From Episyrphus balteatus (lineage: Eukaryota > Arthropoda > Insecta > Diptera > Syrphidae): a DNA stretch of 64,000 nucleotides. The notes below the pieces were generated by a model, which worked only from the letters and a program-made list of their open reading frames with translations, made no database searches and was not told the DNA's origin. The DNA lies in NCBI RefSeq assembly GCF_945859705.1, contig NC_079136.1, forward strand, positions 111,186,028 to 111,250,027, read 5' to 3'. This document shows, one piece after another, positions 61,792-64,000 of the stretch (the stretch's first letter is position 1; each line of letters begins with the position of its first letter). A program made the position numbers and the translations under genes.

Positions 61792-64000
61792 CTCGCTTAA
61801 CAACAACCTTGACATTTTTAAGTGAATCTAATGATGCTCTGGTGTTTTCTTCTGTAGTTTTCATGGTGTTTTCCTCATCATTGGTGCAGCTCTGACTATG
61901 ATCTTCTTGGTGACTCTTATCTGCCTGATTTGTAACTGTGTTGAAATCTTTTTGAATTTCTGGAGCTTCATGTACATTTTTTGAGGTAAGATTTTCAACT
62001 AAAGGAACCGTCTGAATTTCAATTTCAGATATTTGTAACTCACTAGATTCAGGTGGTGATGGAACTATTGATCGAACTCTTTCGACTGTATTCTCTCTAT
62101 CCTTATAGTGAGTATTTTCAATTAAATTTTCCACAGAAGTACAATCAACACTGGCCGACATTTTATTTGGCGACAATGGTTTAGCAGAACACAAGCTATC
62201 CAAACGTTTGTTAATATTTGATGTTTCAGTAATTTCTCCTTCCATGGCAGTAGTAACTTTTGAATCTATTGAATTTTTCTGTATTTTGTTACCTGCTTCA
62301 TTTGAGCCCAGAGTAGCGGCAATTGAATTCGATTCTCCTGAAACATTTAGTTCACTTAGAGACACCTCTGAATTGTTGTTTGAGTCCTCACTCTTTTTTG
62401 AAACACAAGTGAGATCTGCTATTGATTTTCCTTCAAAAGCGATTGTACCAAAAGGATCTTCACTTTCACTTATTTCAATCATGCTTACTGAAAAGTTATT
62501 TTGTTCCGTGTGAAAGTCATTATTGTGTGTGCAAGAAACATAAACAGACTCTTGGGTTTCAACTTCAATCACTTGAGAATTCACTACCTTTGAATTACTT
62601 TCTTCGCTGGATTGGAAAAGGTTTGGTGATGTTGGTAAAGGGTTAGAGAGCTCGGCAGATGATTTTTCATGAGCGATTGCTATACCACCATCCCTTTCAG
62701 ATAATTGTAAATTAATTTCTTTCGATGCTTGTGTACTTTGAGTATTAGAACTTTTTGTATTAGTTTCATCGCTGTATGCAAAAATGTTTGGCGACAAAGG
62801 TATAAGCGTACCAGTTGAAGTTGTAGAGAACTGTGGTTTTGTCATGTTATTTGACGTTTGTTTAATATTTAGGTTCGACTCATTTTGCCGTTCTGATAAA
62901 TCTTTTTGAATGGTATCCACAAACGGTTTCACTATTGCCGTGATAGCCTCAGCTTCAGGTGTCTTAAACGCGGATTTTCTGTTTTCTCGTCTGCTCTGTG
63001 AATCATCTATGTTTTTTTCATAAGAAGGTTGTGTTTGACTGTGTGTTAATATTTGATTTAACTCTGGAGTATCAACTGTCTCAATTGGTTCAACAACCGC
63101 TTGATCACCATATCCTACTACACGCGTCGTATACGCGGATTTCAATATTTCTCCTTTGCTCTGTAAAACATTTTTGAGTTTTACATTACAATGTTGTGTT
63201 TGATTGTCTGTTAATATTCGACTTAACTCTTGAGTATCAATTGTCTCCTTTGGTTCGGCAACCGCTTGATCATAATTTCCTACTATATGAATAATTTTAG
63301 TTTCCAGGTCATCTGTCTTATTCGCCGATTTTTGTATTTCCTTTGTATTTTGTGAAATATCTTTGCTTTTTACATTGGAATGTTGTGTTTGACTGTGACT
63401 TAATATTCGATTTAACTCTTGAGTATCAATTGGCTCTTTTGATTCGGCAACCGCTTGATCATAATTTCCTACTATATGAATAATTTTAGTTTCCAGGTCA
63501 TCTGTCTTACTCGCCGATTTTTGTATTTCCTTTCTATTCTCTGAAATTCTTTTGCTTTTTACATTGGAATGCTGTATTTCACCATGACTTAATATTCGAC
63601 TTAACTCTTGAGTATCAATTGGCTCCTTTGGTTCGGCAACCGTTTGATCACTGTTTCCTACTATATGAATAATTTTAGTTTCCAGATCATCTGTCTTATT
63701 CGCCGATTTTCTGATTTCCTTTCTATTCTGTGAAACATCTTTGCTTTTTACATTGGAATGTTGTGTTTGAATTTCAGTTAATATTCGACTTAACTCTTGA
63801 GTATCAATTGGCTCCTTTGGTTCAGCAACCGCTTGATCACCATATCCTACTATATGAGTAATTTTAGTTTCCAAGTCATCATCACTTGTAGAAGATTGCA
63901 ACCTTCGAGATTTCGGTCCATATTTGCGATACTTTTTTTTCTTAACTGTCGAGACTGTTGTGGAGGTGTTAGAATTGGTCTCAAAATCATTTTGTGCGTT
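61792..64000 (-). CDS. Large disordered nuclear-type protein, upstream exon, runs off edge
   Basis: The frame is open from the window edge (64000) to the donor at 61792, giving 736 codons plus one base. With the two exons below, the known part is 2147 residues. It begins NAQNDFETNS, then a strongly basic KKKKYRKYGPKSRR (likely nuclear signal), then tandem 63-residue repeats (63880-62960), then a long Ser/Glu/Asn-rich stretch with repeated PLSPN(I/K) and PTSPNLF words (cyclin-kinase type SP sites) and STQ/SQ words. The start codon lies outside the window. SQ/TQ-rich disordered proteins are often targets of ATM/ATR kinases in genome maintenance. That role is inferred from composition only. Confidence 0.85.
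62960..63880 (-). repeat. Coding tandem repeat, 189 bp (63 residues) x 4.9
   Basis: Four full units (63880-63692, 63691-63503, 63502-63314, 63313-63125) and one partial degenerate unit (63124-62960) lie in frame. The consensus begins DDLETKIIHIVGN, with DQAVAEPKEPIDTQELSRIL and a tail HSQTQHSNVKSK. Each unit carries one or more SQ or TQ sites. Later units are more diverged. This is on the minus strand in the upstream exon. Confidence 0.95.

Overview
The window looks like AT-rich insect nuclear DNA, most likely from a fly. It has spliced protein-coding genes with GT-AG introns (one only 57 bp), very long introns, and a dense load of non-LTR retrotransposons, foldback elements and MITEs. The fly assignment is an inference: it rests mainly on the discoidin domain receptor (Ddr) kinase exons, which look insect-like, and on general composition.

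Layout. (1) Positions 1-21420, + strand: the 3' end of Ddr. Three exons are visible (12389-12548, 19111-19260, 21262-21420). They encode the activation loop and the C-lobe of the tyrosine kinase domain up to the stop codon. Everything before 12389 reads as intron filled with repeats. The DFG aspartate is replaced by serine. (2) 21421-about 30900: extremely A-rich DNA downstream of the Ddr stop, probably including a long 3' UTR, with two small unidentified coding-like patches (27985-28191 + and 28636-28900 -). (3) About 33600-49900: a transposon cluster. A jockey/CR1-like LINE (A, minus strand) is split by a 2.0-kb near-perfect palindromic element. Beside it is a nest: a foldback element (G, 39623-49892) contains a DNA transposon with an 8-bp target duplication (39893-47180). 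That transposon contains another foldback (F), which is invaded by a second LINE whose 3' part is present twice (2570-bp direct repeats). The other half of G holds an element with eight subterminal copies of one motif, itself invaded by a hAT element. (4) 49900-55600: no convincing gene; a retrotransposon tail relic, a short Tourist-like MITE and a foldback. (5) 56004-64000, minus strand: three exons of a very large, disordered, Ser/Glu/Asn-rich protein of at least 2147 residues. It has a 63-residue tandem repeat rich in SQ/TQ and a probably folded C-terminus, and it runs off the right edge. I do not recognise it.

The two host genes are convergent, with about 34.6 kb between their stop codons, and nothing in the sequence links their functions. 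No tRNA, rRNA or CRISPR array was seen. Repeat boundaries were found by eye and are good to a few bases where target-site duplications are given; otherwise they are approximate.
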